Origin: Phycisphaerae bacterium
GTDB lineage: Bacteria > Planctomycetota > Phycisphaerae > UBA1845 > UTPLA1
Direction: 5' to 3'
NCBI GenBank assembly: GCA_019636475.1
Contig: JAHBXN010000007.1
Span: forward strand, 62,001-126,000
Length of the DNA stretch: 64,000 nucleotides
Shown here: one piece after another, positions 33,331 to 41,834 of the stretch
Position numbering within the stretch: the first letter of the stretch is position 1
Layout of the letters: each line of letters opens with the position of its first letter
Notes under the pieces: generated by a model
Seen by the model: the letters and a program-made list of their open reading frames with translations, nothing else
Database searches by the model: none
What the model was told of the DNA's origin: nothing
Program-made: the position numbers and the translations under genes

Positions 33331-34113
33331 ATGACAACTTACCGGGACACTCCTCTGTCTACGAAGTGCTCCGGCCATTCACTGGTCGAGTTGCTCATAG
33401 TCCTTGGCATTATGTCAGCGCTCTTGGGTGTCTTGATGCCGGGACTGGGGCACGCGCGCAGTCGCGGCACCGAGGGACGCTGCCTGAATCAGCTTCGCGA
33501 AGTCGGTCTTCAGATACACTCCTTTGCTCATGTCAATGCCGACCATGTTGCACCCGTGATCCGACAGCGGGATTTCTCCTGGACCGATCCGGATGCCGCC
33601 GGATGGGACATTGACGTTGGCCGATGGTCCGGCCTCCCCGGCGGTCCTCGCACCATTTGGTCCTGCCCGAAAGAGTCATATCCATACGTCGGAAACGCCC
33701 GAGCCCTAGGGCTCGACAACACGCGCACAATCCTCGGCGGACGAAGGCATCACGCCGGACCGAGCGTCTGGAACGAACCGTCTCGGCTTCTCATTGCATA
33801 TGACGCCGCATCGCGGCAGACTATCTTCCCAAATGGCCCCGCCGATCCTGAGGAAATCGGTCAGGCGCAATGGCGCCAGATCGGCGATGTCTCCGACGAA
33901 TGGAAAGAGGCATGGCCGACGGACACAATGCGACCCGTTATCGAATTTCATTCTCGCGGCGACGGTCCCCATTCACGCAAAACGAGCAGCCTTTTGTTCG
34001 CGGACGGACACGCGGGACTTTCGTCTTCCGGTAGGGAACATCCTCAGGCATTCCTCTGGATCGGCGATCGATGGTGGCCGGACAAGGTCGAGGTGAGACC
34101 TTATCTGAACTGA
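33331..34113 (+). CDS. H-X9-DG type pseudopilin, second copy
   Basis: About 260 aa. The N-terminus has a prepilin site, CSG|HSLVELLIVLGIMSALL, with mature Glu5; the usual Phe at mature position 1 is His here. The body is soluble and ends LLFADGHAGL (H-X9-DG type). ATG at 33331 is preferred because AGAAGG lies 10 nt upstream; the frame from 33259 overlaps the promoter. It heads a rightward group with a Cys-rich peptide, an anchored protein and a MauE-like protein. Low similarity to the pseudopilin at 19698 beyond the shared ends. Confidence 0.85.
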   Translation: MTTYRDTPLSTKCSGHSLVELLIVLGIMSALLGVLMPGLGHARSRGTEGRCLNQLREVGLQIHSFAHVNADHVAPVIRQRDFSWTDPDAAGWDIDVGRWSGLPGGPRTIWSCPKESYPYVGNARALGLDNTRTILGGRRHHAGPSVWNEPSRLLIAYDAASRQTIFPNGPADPEEIGQAQWRQIGDVSDEWKEAWPTDTMRPVIEFHSRGDGPHSRKTSSLLFADGHAGLSSSGREHPQAFLWIGDRWWPDKVEVRPYLN

Positions 34114-34170
34114 CGTCAGCAGTTTGAAACGGTCAACTGCATAGTGCGGTGATTACGGAGGCTGGCTGGC

Positions 34171-34407
34171 ATGAGAATTGCCTTAATCCTATTCACGACG
34201 GCAGTGGTATTGGGAGTCGGAGTCAGTCGCGCATTGGCTGTCATTGACTGCGGCCCTTGTGCAGGCCGCATTGCGCAGGACTGCACAACTGGCAACTGCG
34301 GCGGTGGCGCTGCAAAGGTTCTGGCCGAGTGCATGGAAGCCTGCTGTTATGGATCGGGCAATAGCCTGTGCGGCGCACGTGAGCCGAGCGCTGCGCCAAC
34401 TCCATGA
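34171..34407 (+). CDS. Small secreted 8-cysteine peptide
   Basis: A 78-residue product with a clear signal peptide (MRIALILFTTAVVLGVGV, cleavage near ALA|VID). The mature part of about 54 residues has eight cysteines spaced CX2C-X7-C-X4-C-X10-C-X3-CC-X7-C. The first pair reads CGPC, as in thioredoxins, but the protein is far too short to be one. GGAGG lies 9 nt before the ATG. It sits 57 bp after the pseudopilin gene. It probably folds by disulfides in the periplasm or outside. No family recognised. Confidence 0.75.
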   Translation: MRIALILFTTAVVLGVGVSRALAVIDCGPCAGRIAQDCTTGNCGGGAAKVLAECMEACCYGSGNSLCGAREPSAAPTP

Positions 34408-34643
34408 AAGCGCGTCGTGGACGGATCCTTGGCGCGATGAACGTTAACCGTGTCGGCGCGTCGCGTAAACGGCCGGATACGGCGTGGGCACATCCGCATC
34501 CGACCTTCGTAGCCACGTTGGAATGATTTCACTGAACCACGGAGCTGAATGTGCCCTTCGCTCCCGCCTTTACAAACGATGAAGGACGCTCTGATCGCTT
34601 ACGAACGATTTTCGTGACTTCTGGTTACAGGTGGAGCCTAATC

Positions 34644-35522
34644 ATGATTTTATTACCCAAGCGCAATCTTCTTGCCGGCACCTTGGTTGTGGTCGGAGTC
34701 GGTTCGTATCTCCTGGTACAAAGTGCCATGAGCCCTGCATTACCACCCTTGGTAATGGCGCCACCCCAGCTCTTGTCCGCGCTCGACGACTGGCGCGCAC
34801 CACTCCTTAACGACTGGAATGCCGCCCAGGTCACCCCCCTGTCACAACAAGACGACATTCGACTCGCTCTCGTGTACCTCTCCCGTGCCGCGTCCATTTC
34901 CGAACACATGGAGGACTCTCCTGCAAAGCGAGAGGCGCTTGCTCGTTGTGTCGCGGACTTCCTCATCGCATGGTCGAGTCCCGACGCCGATCAATATCTA
35001 AATTCAATCAATCCCGATCGCATTCCCGTCCCACACGCCGCGGACGGACAGGGCGTCCTGGGTGCATTTCCCGTTGTAACCGGACGGACGCTCCCTCTCG
35101 ACATGCCCAGTGCGGATGTCCTTCAGGTTTTCTGGCGAAGCCGCCCCGATCTGTTGTCACGACCCACCGCGATTGCACTGACGCCGCCGAACGCCATCAT
35201 CGACTTCCATCAGTACAATCCGGACGAAGGTCCCAGAAACTGCTGGCGTTACCGCCAATGGGACGAGCCAACCTCCGATCGATGGATCGGCCCGGTTGCA
35301 GCCGCGTGCGTCAGACTCACGCAACCCGCCATATCCATGGATGAAGTTCGCGCGGTCAATGGCCCTTGGGTGGATGCCGCCTTTGTCGGCCTGTTGGTTC
35401 AATTGCCCGATGGATCCCGCTTTCCAATGGCCATTCGCTGCTACTGGGTGCCGCAGACTGCGCGATGGAACATCAGTTCTATCAGCCTCATCACAGCGCA
35501 CCCGGCACATTGGGCCTATTGA
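34644..35522 (+). CDS. Membrane-anchored protein of unknown function
   Basis: The start is ATG at 34644 (MILLPKRNLLAGTLVV) with GGAG 7 nt upstream, rejecting a frame from 34551. Residues 9-26 form a single N-terminal membrane anchor; the remaining about 265 residues look extracytoplasmic, with an acidic helical region and a beta-rich C-terminal half (FVGLLVQLPDGSRFPMAIRCYW). No catalytic motif is recognised. Its stop lies 4 bp before the MauE-like gene, so the two are co-translated. Confidence 0.75.
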   Translation: MILLPKRNLLAGTLVVVGVGSYLLVQSAMSPALPPLVMAPPQLLSALDDWRAPLLNDWNAAQVTPLSQQDDIRLALVYLSRAASISEHMEDSPAKREALARCVADFLIAWSSPDADQYLNSINPDRIPVPHAADGQGVLGAFPVVTGRTLPLDMPSADVLQVFWRSRPDLLSRPTAIALTPPNAIIDFHQYNPDEGPRNCWRYRQWDEPTSDRWIGPVAAACVRLTQPAISMDEVRAVNGPWVDAAFVGLLVQLPDGSRFPMAIRCYWVPQTARWNISSISLITAHPAHWAY

Positions 35523-35526
35523 TCAA

Positions 35527-36102
35527 ATGTCCGATCAACTGGCAGCGGTCGATCCGCCTGAAACGACAGCCTCCGCAGTCTTTACGCATGACGACTTAAA
35601 GCCGCGCCGGATCGGCATCATTTCCGACGGGGTCGAGTTCGCGACTGCCACAGTACTCGCTGCCGTGATGGCCCTTGCCGGCGCCACCAAAATTCTCGAC
35701 CCAGGAGGCGCAATCGCGTTTCTAAAGAACGGCCTCGGATTGTCCGCCGCTGTCAGTATACCAGTCGTCTATTCGCTAAGCGCGCTGGAACTACTGCTCG
35801 CAGGGGCAATCATACTGGGAATCTGTCGATGGAAATGGCCGATCCCGGCAACTCTCGCGCTGATCGGCTGCTTTTTCGGTCTGTTGTTTGAAGTACGTCG
35901 GCTTCATCCGAACGTCGGTTTAAGCTGCGGATGCTTTGGGCGCCTGCAGTCGTGGCTGAGTGGCGAGTCAATAAGTGGCCACATCATGTTGAACTCCCTG
36001 CTGGCCTTGGCATGCTTCCTCAATCTTGTTGCAGTTTTCATGCGCAATCGCACAACGCGCGGCCTGGACTCATCCAATGAGATCCCTCCACCGCATGCCT
36101 GA
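35527..36102 (+). CDS. MauE/DoxX-like membrane protein
   Basis: 191 residues with four hydrophobic segments. The signature resembles the MauE (methylamine utilisation) branch: KILDPGGAIAFLKN after the first helix, a conserved SALELLLAGAIILG helix, and SCGCFGRL in the loop before the last helix. MauE-like proteins assist maturation or disulfide handling of periplasmic Cys-rich partners; here the neighbouring 8-Cys peptide is a plausible client (inference). The start is ATG at 35527, 4 bp after the preceding stop; a longer frame from 35296 only overlaps that gene. Confidence 0.8.
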   Translation: MSDQLAAVDPPETTASAVFTHDDLKPRRIGIISDGVEFATATVLAAVMALAGATKILDPGGAIAFLKNGLGLSAAVSIPVVYSLSALELLLAGAIILGICRWKWPIPATLALIGCFFGLLFEVRRLHPNVGLSCGCFGRLQSWLSGESISGHIMLNSLLALACFLNLVAVFMRNRTTRGLDSSNEIPPPHA

Positions 36103-36184
36103 CCTGCCCCCTCATAACCGGGTGCCCTTCCCCACCTTAAGTGGACACCCAGAATGGAGACATAAGCCTCGGATGAGGTATTCA

Positions 36185-36397
36185 ATGGGTCGAGGAAAAG
36201 CCCGTCGGAAGTACACCAAGGAATTCGATCTGGAGACGGTCACGCCGTGCCGCCAGCCGGGAATGAGCGTGGCGCGGGTCACGGCCGATCCGGGGGTGCC
36301 GGCCAATTCGCTTTACCACTGGAATCAGGAACTGGTCGCACACAATTCCCATTTCACGAAGCACCGCCCATCCGCACGCCGTTCGGCTATACGGTGA
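36185..36397 (+). pseudogene. Remnant of an IS3-type transposase OrfA
   Basis: The N-terminal helix-turn-helix of an IS3/IS911 OrfA is readable (RRKYTKEFDLETV, then SVARVTADPGVPANSLYHW), with decayed positions such as a proline in the first helix. Similarity ends near 36333 and the frame runs into unrelated sequence to a stop at 36397. A terminal-repeat-like AAGTGGACACC lies at 36138-36148. No OrfB or second end is visible, so it is a truncated insertion abutting the 3' end of the methyltransferase gene. Confidence 0.75.
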
Positions 36398-37283
36398 CGT
36401 TGGGGATCTGGCTGAACAACTCTCCCCTTTTTCGTGCAACGATAGTGACATACTCCAACGGCTTGCCATCCGTTGCGAGGCGATGCACATATCGGAAGGA
36501 TGATTTTTGCTCCAGTACCCCATTTTCGAAAGCAACACGAATCAGCCGAGCAAACTCGGACTTCGCGGGATCGCGGACAAACTCGTCCTTGATATTGAAC
36601 GCGAGCCAACCGCCTACTTCGATGAGCGACGCCGCTTGGGCAAAGGCGGCAACCGGTATATCTTCAAATCCCAGCGCTGCGACGCACGTAAGGCAATTCA
36701 ATCGAAAGTTCGAAAGGGTCTGCCGTTCACCGGCGGCGATTGCCGTGAGGTCCATGACGAAGTAATCCAGGTAAACGGAGGGCCGATCGCGCCGTGCCGC
36801 CTCGCGCGCTTCGGGCAATATGTCAATTCCCACAACACTTTCGACACCCATTTTCTTTAATTGTTCGCCGACCATTCCGTTGCCGGCACCGCAATCGAAG
36901 ACGCGAAGGGTCTGCGGGGAGACGCCCTCGCGCTTCAATTCCGCGTGAAGTGCGTTACAGACGACCGTCGGCGAATCGCATTTCAGAATGCGATAGAAGA
37001 TTTTCTCGTAGAGCCCATGAACCTTGTAGATTTCGGCGTAGTCATGAAATCGTACCTGCTGCCACTCACCGTCTCGCTTTACGAGAAACCACTCCGCATC
37101 CTGTGACAATCGTAGATCTGGCTCGGGAAGCGCCACGATCGGGGCGCCGCCAAGACCGGAAGAATGAGCGCGGGCCGGGCGCTCCGTAGTGCCTTCGTGG
37201 TTTCGACTCCGACTTCGATTGCGAGCCGATCGATGCAAACTCTGGTTCAGGCCCCGCTCCAGGGTTGATTCATTTCCGGACAT
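36387..37283 (-). CDS. Class I SAM-dependent methyltransferase
   Basis: About 298 residues. The SAM-binding motif I is VFDCGAGNGMVGEQL (from about residue 128), followed by VGIDILPEAREAA and the strand LNCLTCVAALGFEDIP; GGWLAFNIKDEF matches the motif after the catalytic strand. The first 60 residues are basic and low-complexity. Substrate unknown. ATG at 37283 is preferred (GGTGG 5 nt upstream). Its 3' end abuts the IS3 remnant, so the last residues may have been altered by the insertion. Confidence 0.82.
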   Translation of the reverse strand: MSGNESTLERGLNQSLHRSARNRSRSRNHEGTTERPARAHSSGLGGAPIVALPEPDLRLSQDAEWFLVKRDGEWQQVRFHDYAEIYKVHGLYEKIFYRILKCDSPTVVCNALHAELKREGVSPQTLRVFDCGAGNGMVGEQLKKMGVESVVGIDILPEAREAARRDRPSVYLDYFVMDLTAIAAGERQTLSNFRLNCLTCVAALGFEDIPVAAFAQAASLIEVGGWLAFNIKDEFVRDPAKSEFARLIRVAFENGVLEQKSSFRYVHRLATDGKPLEYVTIVARKRGELFSQIPNVTV

Positions 37284-37430
37284 TCTGACCACCTTTCTGC
37301 AAAATGCGAATCAGCCCAGCATCGTTTTCGATCAAGGGCCGCCGTTCGCCGTCGACGCGTGCGGAGGATTAACCATTGTCTGAATCCGCACTGAAGACGC
37401 CTGATATCGATGTCGATTCACGACGGCACG

Positions 37431-37976
37431 TCACGTGCATTCCGGGCCCGTGATAAGGTGCGGCGCTGCCTCCAGCTCATCCGCGTTCAACATGTGCGCC
37501 ACACGCTGGAGCGTGGCGAGGATCTGCGTCTGTTCCCAATCCTTCAGCTTTGAAAGCTCCGCCACGAACCGCGCCTGCAAGTACGGCGGCGCTGCAGCGA
37601 TCGCCTCGCGCCCCCCCGCCGTGAGGACAATATCGACGCTGCGACGATCGGCGCCGTTACGCGATCGCGTGATATGTCCGGCTCGCTCCAGTCGTTCAAG
37701 AATGCCGGACATCGTCGCCTGGCTGACATGAATGAGACGGGCTAGGTCGCGTGCATTGCTTGCTCGGTCGCGGGACAGGGCCCGCAATGTCGCCAACTGG
37801 GGACCCGTCAGACCGCAAGAATCCATCATCTGATGAGAGTTCAGATCAATGGCCCGGATGATGCGGCGAATTGCGGCGACGATCATCTCGTCGATGTCCC
37901 GGACCTTCTCCAGCGACCCGCGCCCAACCTGATTACATTGCTCACTAAGCATTGCTTCGGGTAAGGTTCCATGCAT
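37431..37976 (-). CDS. MarR-family transcriptional regulator
   Basis: 181 residues with a winged helix: GLTGPQLATLRALSRD, then ARDLARLIHVSQATMSGILERLERAGHI (recognition region) and the wing DRRSVDIVLTAGGREAI. MarR proteins are dimeric and usually repress a divergent gene on binding a small ligand. Here the divergent neighbour is the ABC ATPase gene 221 bp away, a plausible target (inference). The start is uncertain (ATG at 37976 or 37952), as neither has a good ribosome site. Confidence 0.9.
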   Translation of the reverse strand: MHGTLPEAMLSEQCNQVGRGSLEKVRDIDEMIVAAIRRIIRAIDLNSHQMMDSCGLTGPQLATLRALSRDRASNARDLARLIHVSQATMSGILERLERAGHITRSRNGADRRSVDIVLTAGGREAIAAAPPYLQARFVAELSKLKDWEQTQILATLQRVAHMLNADELEAAPHLITGPECT

Positions 37977-38197
37977 GACAGGATCGAATTATACCCCTCG
38001 GCGACCTTTTCGCAACGGCAAGGCCGACATAACATGTTCTCAATATATAAGTTATGGATTTCAATGCAGTTAGACGTCTTTCGCCCGACGCGGAGCGGCG
38101 AGCGAATTTCTTCTCTATACGAGGACCAGCTTTCCCTAGAGTTAATTTGCGTGGAAACTAATTTCGGTGACCTCGCTCACACGTCTGAGCCAATCAA

Positions 38198-38956
38198 ATG
38201 ATCCAGCTTCGCTCTGTCTGCAAATCCTTCGGCCACCATCGACCCATCCTGGACGGCATCGATCTGCATGTGCCGGCCGGAGAAACCACGGTGCTGCTCG
38301 GCGCGTCCGGTTGCGGAAAGACAACCACGCTCAAACTCATCAATCGGATGGCGGATCCGACTTCCGGACTCATCGAGATCAACGGCACGGACATTCGCTC
38401 AATGAACGTTCTCGAGCTGCGCCGATCCATCGGCTATGTCTTTCAGGGAATCGGACTCTTCCCGCATATGACGATCGAGAACAATGTCGCCATCATCCCG
38501 CGCCTGCTTGGCCACGACCGCGACGACCGTCGCAGACGAGCACGCAAATTACTGAATCAGGTCGGCCTCAAACCAGATCGCTTCGCGGATCGATATCCGC
38601 AGAGCCTTTCAGGCGGACAGCGGCAACGCGTCGGCGTTGCTCGGGCGCTCGCCGCAGACCCCGCGATCCTCCTGATGGACGAGCCGTTCGGCGCCCTTGA
38701 TCCAATCTCGCGGGAGATGCTCCAGCAGCAGTTACTCCGACTAAAGTCCGAATTGAAAAAGACAATCGTCTTTGTCACACACGATCTATTTGAGGCCATG
38801 CTATTGGCCGACCAGATCGCCGTGATGAGTGAAGGCCGCATTGAACAGGTTGGCCGCCCCACTGATCTTGTCAGCCGGCCGGCCACGGATTTTGTCGCAT
38901 CCTTGTTCGAGAAGGCATCGCGTTCATGCGATCTGCTATCGAGGCACACCCAATGA
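38198..38956 (+). CDS. ABC transporter ATPase, OpuCA/ProV-like (osmoprotectant)
   Basis: 252 residues. Walker A GASGCGKTT at 35-43, Q-loop Gln83, signature LSGGQRQR at 137, Walker B ILLMDEP at 157-163 and the H-loop THDLFEA are all intact. IGYVFQGIGLFPHMTIENNVAIIPRL-type wording (read in parts: IGYVFQGIGLFPHMT, then NNVAIIPRL) is characteristic of glycine-betaine/carnitine/choline importers. It lacks the C-terminal CBS domains of OpuCA. Its stop overlaps the permease start (ATGA at 38953-38956), but that permease is truncated and no binding protein follows. Confidence 0.88.
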   Translation: MIQLRSVCKSFGHHRPILDGIDLHVPAGETTVLLGASGCGKTTTLKLINRMADPTSGLIEINGTDIRSMNVLELRRSIGYVFQGIGLFPHMTIENNVAIIPRLLGHDRDDRRRRARKLLNQVGLKPDRFADRYPQSLSGGQRQRVGVARALAADPAILLMDEPFGALDPISREMLQQQLLRLKSELKKTIVFVTHDLFEAMLLADQIAVMSEGRIEQVGRPTDLVSRPATDFVASLFEKASRSCDLLSRHTQ

Positions 38957-39360
38957 AACGGAAATTCAGCCGCTGCACATCGAAGTGGCTCCCGCTGCTG
39001 CCGATTGTCCTTAACACATTCACCGGACTCCGGCAGATTCCATGCGAAACGCGAGAGGCTGCGGAGGGAATTGGTATGTCATCCGAACAGAAACTGCGCC
39101 TCGTGGAGCTGCCCTTGGCGCTCCCGGTGATTATTGCAGGCGTGCGGACGGCAACCGTCTGGACGGTGGGCATCGCAACACTCTCCACTTACATCGGCGC
39201 CGGCGGACTCGGCGATTTCATCAGCCGAGGACTGGCGCGAAATGACGCAGTTCTGACACTTTTGGGAGCGGTACCGGCCGGTCTGATGGCGGTAGCGTTA
39301 AGTTTCTCGATTCGTCTGCTCGAGCGCCGACTCCGGCGACGTCTCGGAATGAGCGTATGA
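38953..39360 (+). pseudogene. OpuCB-type permease with internal deletion
   Basis: 135 codons. After an atypical basic N-terminus (MKRKFSRCTSKW) the frame enters the second half of an osmoprotectant permease: LLPIVLNTFTGLRQIP, the EAA loop (EAAEGIGMSSEQKLRLVELP), TVWTVGIATLSTYIGAGGLG and LLGAVPAGLMAVAL. A functional OpuCB begins with about 60-80 more residues containing the first membrane helices, which are missing. The ATGA overlap with the ATPase stop is kept, so the loss appears to be an in-frame deletion inside the gene. The substrate-binding protein is also absent; transport is unlikely. Confidence 0.75.
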
Positions 39361-39449
39361 TGCGGATGTGCTGCTTCGACTGTGGAGCGACCGCAGACAT
39401 CGAGCGAAGCAGACCGCGGCGGGACTTGACACCTGTCGCTCGTTGCAAC

Positions 39450-40622
39450 TCATCCTGGTTTCGTAGTGGACGGATCCACCCCGCACCGCCAGAAATACCA
39501 GATACCAGTGCCGACAATCAAGCCGATCATGAATCCCTGAGGCAATCCAAATGCCAGCGCGCCAACAAACAATGCAACCGTCATCTGTCGTCGATCGCCG
39601 GCCTGATCGCTGATGAGTCGCATCAGCCCGACCGCCTCAAACAGCAAAATGACACCAAGCACCGGGCGCGGATAGGCGGCCGCAAATGACCCCACGGCGT
39701 CGCCCAGCAGCAAGCCAAGCGCCACATAAATTGAACCATAAATCACAACGGATCCGCCCGTTCGAGCGCCGAATGCGTGGTGGCCGGCCAGTCCCCCGCA
39801 TCCATGACAGACCGGAATCCCCCCGAAGATCGAGGCGCACACATTTGCCACGCCGTAGGTAATCCCGATCCGTCGCATGGTGACGCTGCGCTCCGGAAAC
39901 AAATCATGCAGAGTCTGATGGGTCGCGATCACGGCATTCGAAAGCGATAATGGAAGCTGGGGCAAGGCGAGCAGGAAGAGCCCGGTCCAGATCGACTCGG
40001 TTGAAGGCATGCGAGGCGTCGGCAGATGCATCGTCCCGGGAAATGTCACAGCGGACCAGTCGATCGTGACAACGCAGGCGTAGATGAGGCCCAATCCAAT
40101 CACTGGCAGTGCCGCCGGGAATCGTCGATTGCCCCAGAGCAGGACCACCAGAACGAAGCATACCGCGGCAAGGATGAATCCGCTCACTCCCAAAGACGGG
40201 ACGTAGTCCTTCAATGCGAGGGAGGCGAGACTCAGACCCAATCCGAACTGCACGCCGCGAACCGCACTTCGCGGGATGACATGAGCCAGCCAGGTCAACG
40301 CCCCCGTGAGGCTGAGCGTGAGCATGATGATGGCAATCGCAAAGCCTCCCCCAAGCAGAGTATCCGCTCCGATCCGCTGCGTGATGACCAGCACCGCCAT
40401 CGCTTTAAGCGGCTGCATCGGCATGGGGACGCCGTATACGATGCCCGTCAAAATCTGGAGGAGACCGAAGATGACAAAAACCGTCGAGCCGTCCAATCCG
40501 GCGGCGGCGATCATGGCGACGATCAGCGGCAGGTCAGTCCCGACGTCGCCGAAACTGCCGGCGAGTTCGTTTCGATCAAACCGAACGCGCGGTTCGCGTG
40601 AGTGTTCTTCGACGATGATCAT
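39450..40622 (-). CDS. MOT1-type molybdate/sulfate transporter
   Basis: About 390 residues and roughly ten membrane helices, matching the MOT1 family (SulP relatives without a STAS domain). The two family motifs are clear: NELAGSFGDVGTDLPLI near the N-terminus with PMPMQPLKAMAV after it, and PVCHGCGGLAGHHAFGARTG in the second half. Characterised members take up molybdate with high affinity. The start is uncertain: ATG at 40622 (MIIVEEHS) gives the usual length, whereas the frame extends to 40703. It is divergent from the ArsR gene. Confidence 0.85.
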   Translation of the reverse strand: MIIVEEHSREPRVRFDRNELAGSFGDVGTDLPLIVAMIAAAGLDGSTVFVIFGLLQILTGIVYGVPMPMQPLKAMAVLVITQRIGADTLLGGGFAIAIIMLTLSLTGALTWLAHVIPRSAVRGVQFGLGLSLASLALKDYVPSLGVSGFILAAVCFVLVVLLWGNRRFPAALPVIGLGLIYACVVTIDWSAVTFPGTMHLPTPRMPSTESIWTGLFLLALPQLPLSLSNAVIATHQTLHDLFPERSVTMRRIGITYGVANVCASIFGGIPVCHGCGGLAGHHAFGARTGGSVVIYGSIYVALGLLLGDAVGSFAAAYPRPVLGVILLFEAVGLMRLISDQAGDRRQMTVALFVGALAFGLPQGFMIGLIVGTGIWYFWRCGVDPSTTKPG

Positions 40623-40740
40623 AGCGCAAAGTATCTGTACCAGCCGGACCCGATGCAAGACCGAAGGATGTGGCATGGGCATGTCGCACACGCTCCGCGA
40701 CATGCAGGATTACGGCCACCGGAATCGGTGAACTGATTGG

Positions 40741-40782
40741 TTGACTATTTCGAACACTCAGCGTAAATTAAACCATATGGTT
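40741..40782 (+). promoter_or_regulatory. ArsR-gene promoter and overlapping operator (leaderless)
   Basis: TTGACT (40741-40746) and TAAATT (40764-40769) are spaced by exactly 17 bp. The predicted start of transcription, about 40776, coincides with the ATG at 40777, so the mRNA would have no leader; there is no Shine-Dalgarno. A perfect 12-bp palindrome (AACCATATGGTT, 40771-40782) covers the start site and could be the ArsR operator for self-repression. Confidence 0.6.
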
Positions 40783-41118
40783 CCAGATAAATCACTGACG
40801 CTTGACCGAGTTTTTCACGCGCTGGCCCATCCGGCCAGACGTGCCATTCTTCGTAACCTGACGCACGAAGAGCGAAACCTGAGTGAGTTGGCCGCGCCGC
40901 TGCGCATGTCGTTCCCAGCCGCTTCAAAACACGTCAGGGTGCTGGAGCGGGCAAAACTGGTGCGCCGCCGCGTTGTGGGCCGATCACACTTGTGCCGAAT
41001 CGAGCCGAAACCACTGGGCGAAGTCACGGAGTGGCTCGAGGGATATCGCCAAATGTGGGAGGAACGATTCGATCGATTGGATTCGCTCTTGCGAGAGATG
41101 CAGGTCAAAGAGAATTAG
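40777..41118 (+). CDS. ArsR-family transcriptional regulator
   Basis: 113 residues of winged-helix fold: LDRVFHALAHPARRAILRNL, LSELAAPLRMSFPAASKHV (recognition helix), then LERAKLVRRRVVGRSHLCRI (wing). No metal-binding CxC of ArsR/SmtB is present, so it is of the non-metal subgroup often paired with SRPBCC (AHSA1) proteins and DUF1801 proteins. Here DUF1801 follows at 41175, but no SRPBCC gene. The true start is ATG at 40777; a TTG at 40741 would sit in the -35 box. Confidence 0.9.
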   Translation: MVPDKSLTLDRVFHALAHPARRAILRNLTHEERNLSELAAPLRMSFPAASKHVRVLERAKLVRRRVVGRSHLCRIEPKPLGEVTEWLEGYRQMWEERFDRLDSLLREMQVKEN

Positions 41119-41174
41119 CGGAATCGTCGTGGCGCAACCGTGCCTGTGAAAAGCCCCTGACTGGAGTCAGCCCA

Positions 41175-41711
41175 ATGGCCGCAGAAAGACAGACCAAACG
41201 ATCGCAGCGAAACAATAAAACCCGTCGTGCCCGCCCGGCGACCACTAAAACCGCAGTGCGGACTGCCTCCGTCGGCAAGCGCAAATCGCCGGCCACCCGT
41301 TCCGCCGCGGCGGGTCCCTCCTCGCGGCCCGATCCGCAGGTCGTCGCTTTCCTTGCAGCACTCGGCGGTCCACTCCGATCGAACATCGTGGCCGTTCGAA
41401 AAATGATTCTTGGAATCAGTCCGTCTATTCGCGAAGCAATTAAGTGGAATGCACCGAGCTTTCAAACGACGGACTACTTTGCGACACTGAATCTGCGAAA
41501 AGGCGGCACCGATGGTGCGGTCCGACTCATTCTTCACACCGGCGCGAAGCCGAAGAATTTGACCATGCGCGGCGCCGTTGCCGATCCGGACGGCATCCTT
41601 CAATGGCTGGCGAAGGATCGCGCAATGGTGACAATCGATGATTCCGAGGACCTCAACGCGAAGCTGAAGCCCCTGGCCGAGGTGATCAGAGGTTGGATTT
41701 CTCTTATGTAA
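41175..41711 (+). CDS. DUF1801 (YdhG-like) protein
   Basis: 178 residues. The first about 55 are a basic, Ala/Thr/Arg-rich low-complexity tail; the rest is a DUF1801 domain (PQVVAFLAALGG, VRKMILGISPSIREAIKWN, then AVRLILHTGAKPK). The domain has a frataxin/YdhG-like alpha-beta fold of unknown biochemical role. ATG at 41175 has GGAG 8 nt upstream. It is 56 bp after the ArsR gene and probably in one transcript with it. Confidence 0.85.
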   Translation: MAAERQTKRSQRNNKTRRARPATTKTAVRTASVGKRKSPATRSAAAGPSSRPDPQVVAFLAALGGPLRSNIVAVRKMILGISPSIREAIKWNAPSFQTTDYFATLNLRKGGTDGAVRLILHTGAKPKNLTMRGAVADPDGILQWLAKDRAMVTIDDSEDLNAKLKPLAEVIRGWISLM

Positions 41712-41834
41712 GCGTCATTCCGTGCGCGTTCGAGCCGGGAACGATGCCATCCGAAAACGGTGTTCAGCAACCGCGTGCCTACCACGGGTAGGATCGCCGG
41801 TGAGTATCAGTTTGCCTGTCAGAAGGGTCAGTCC

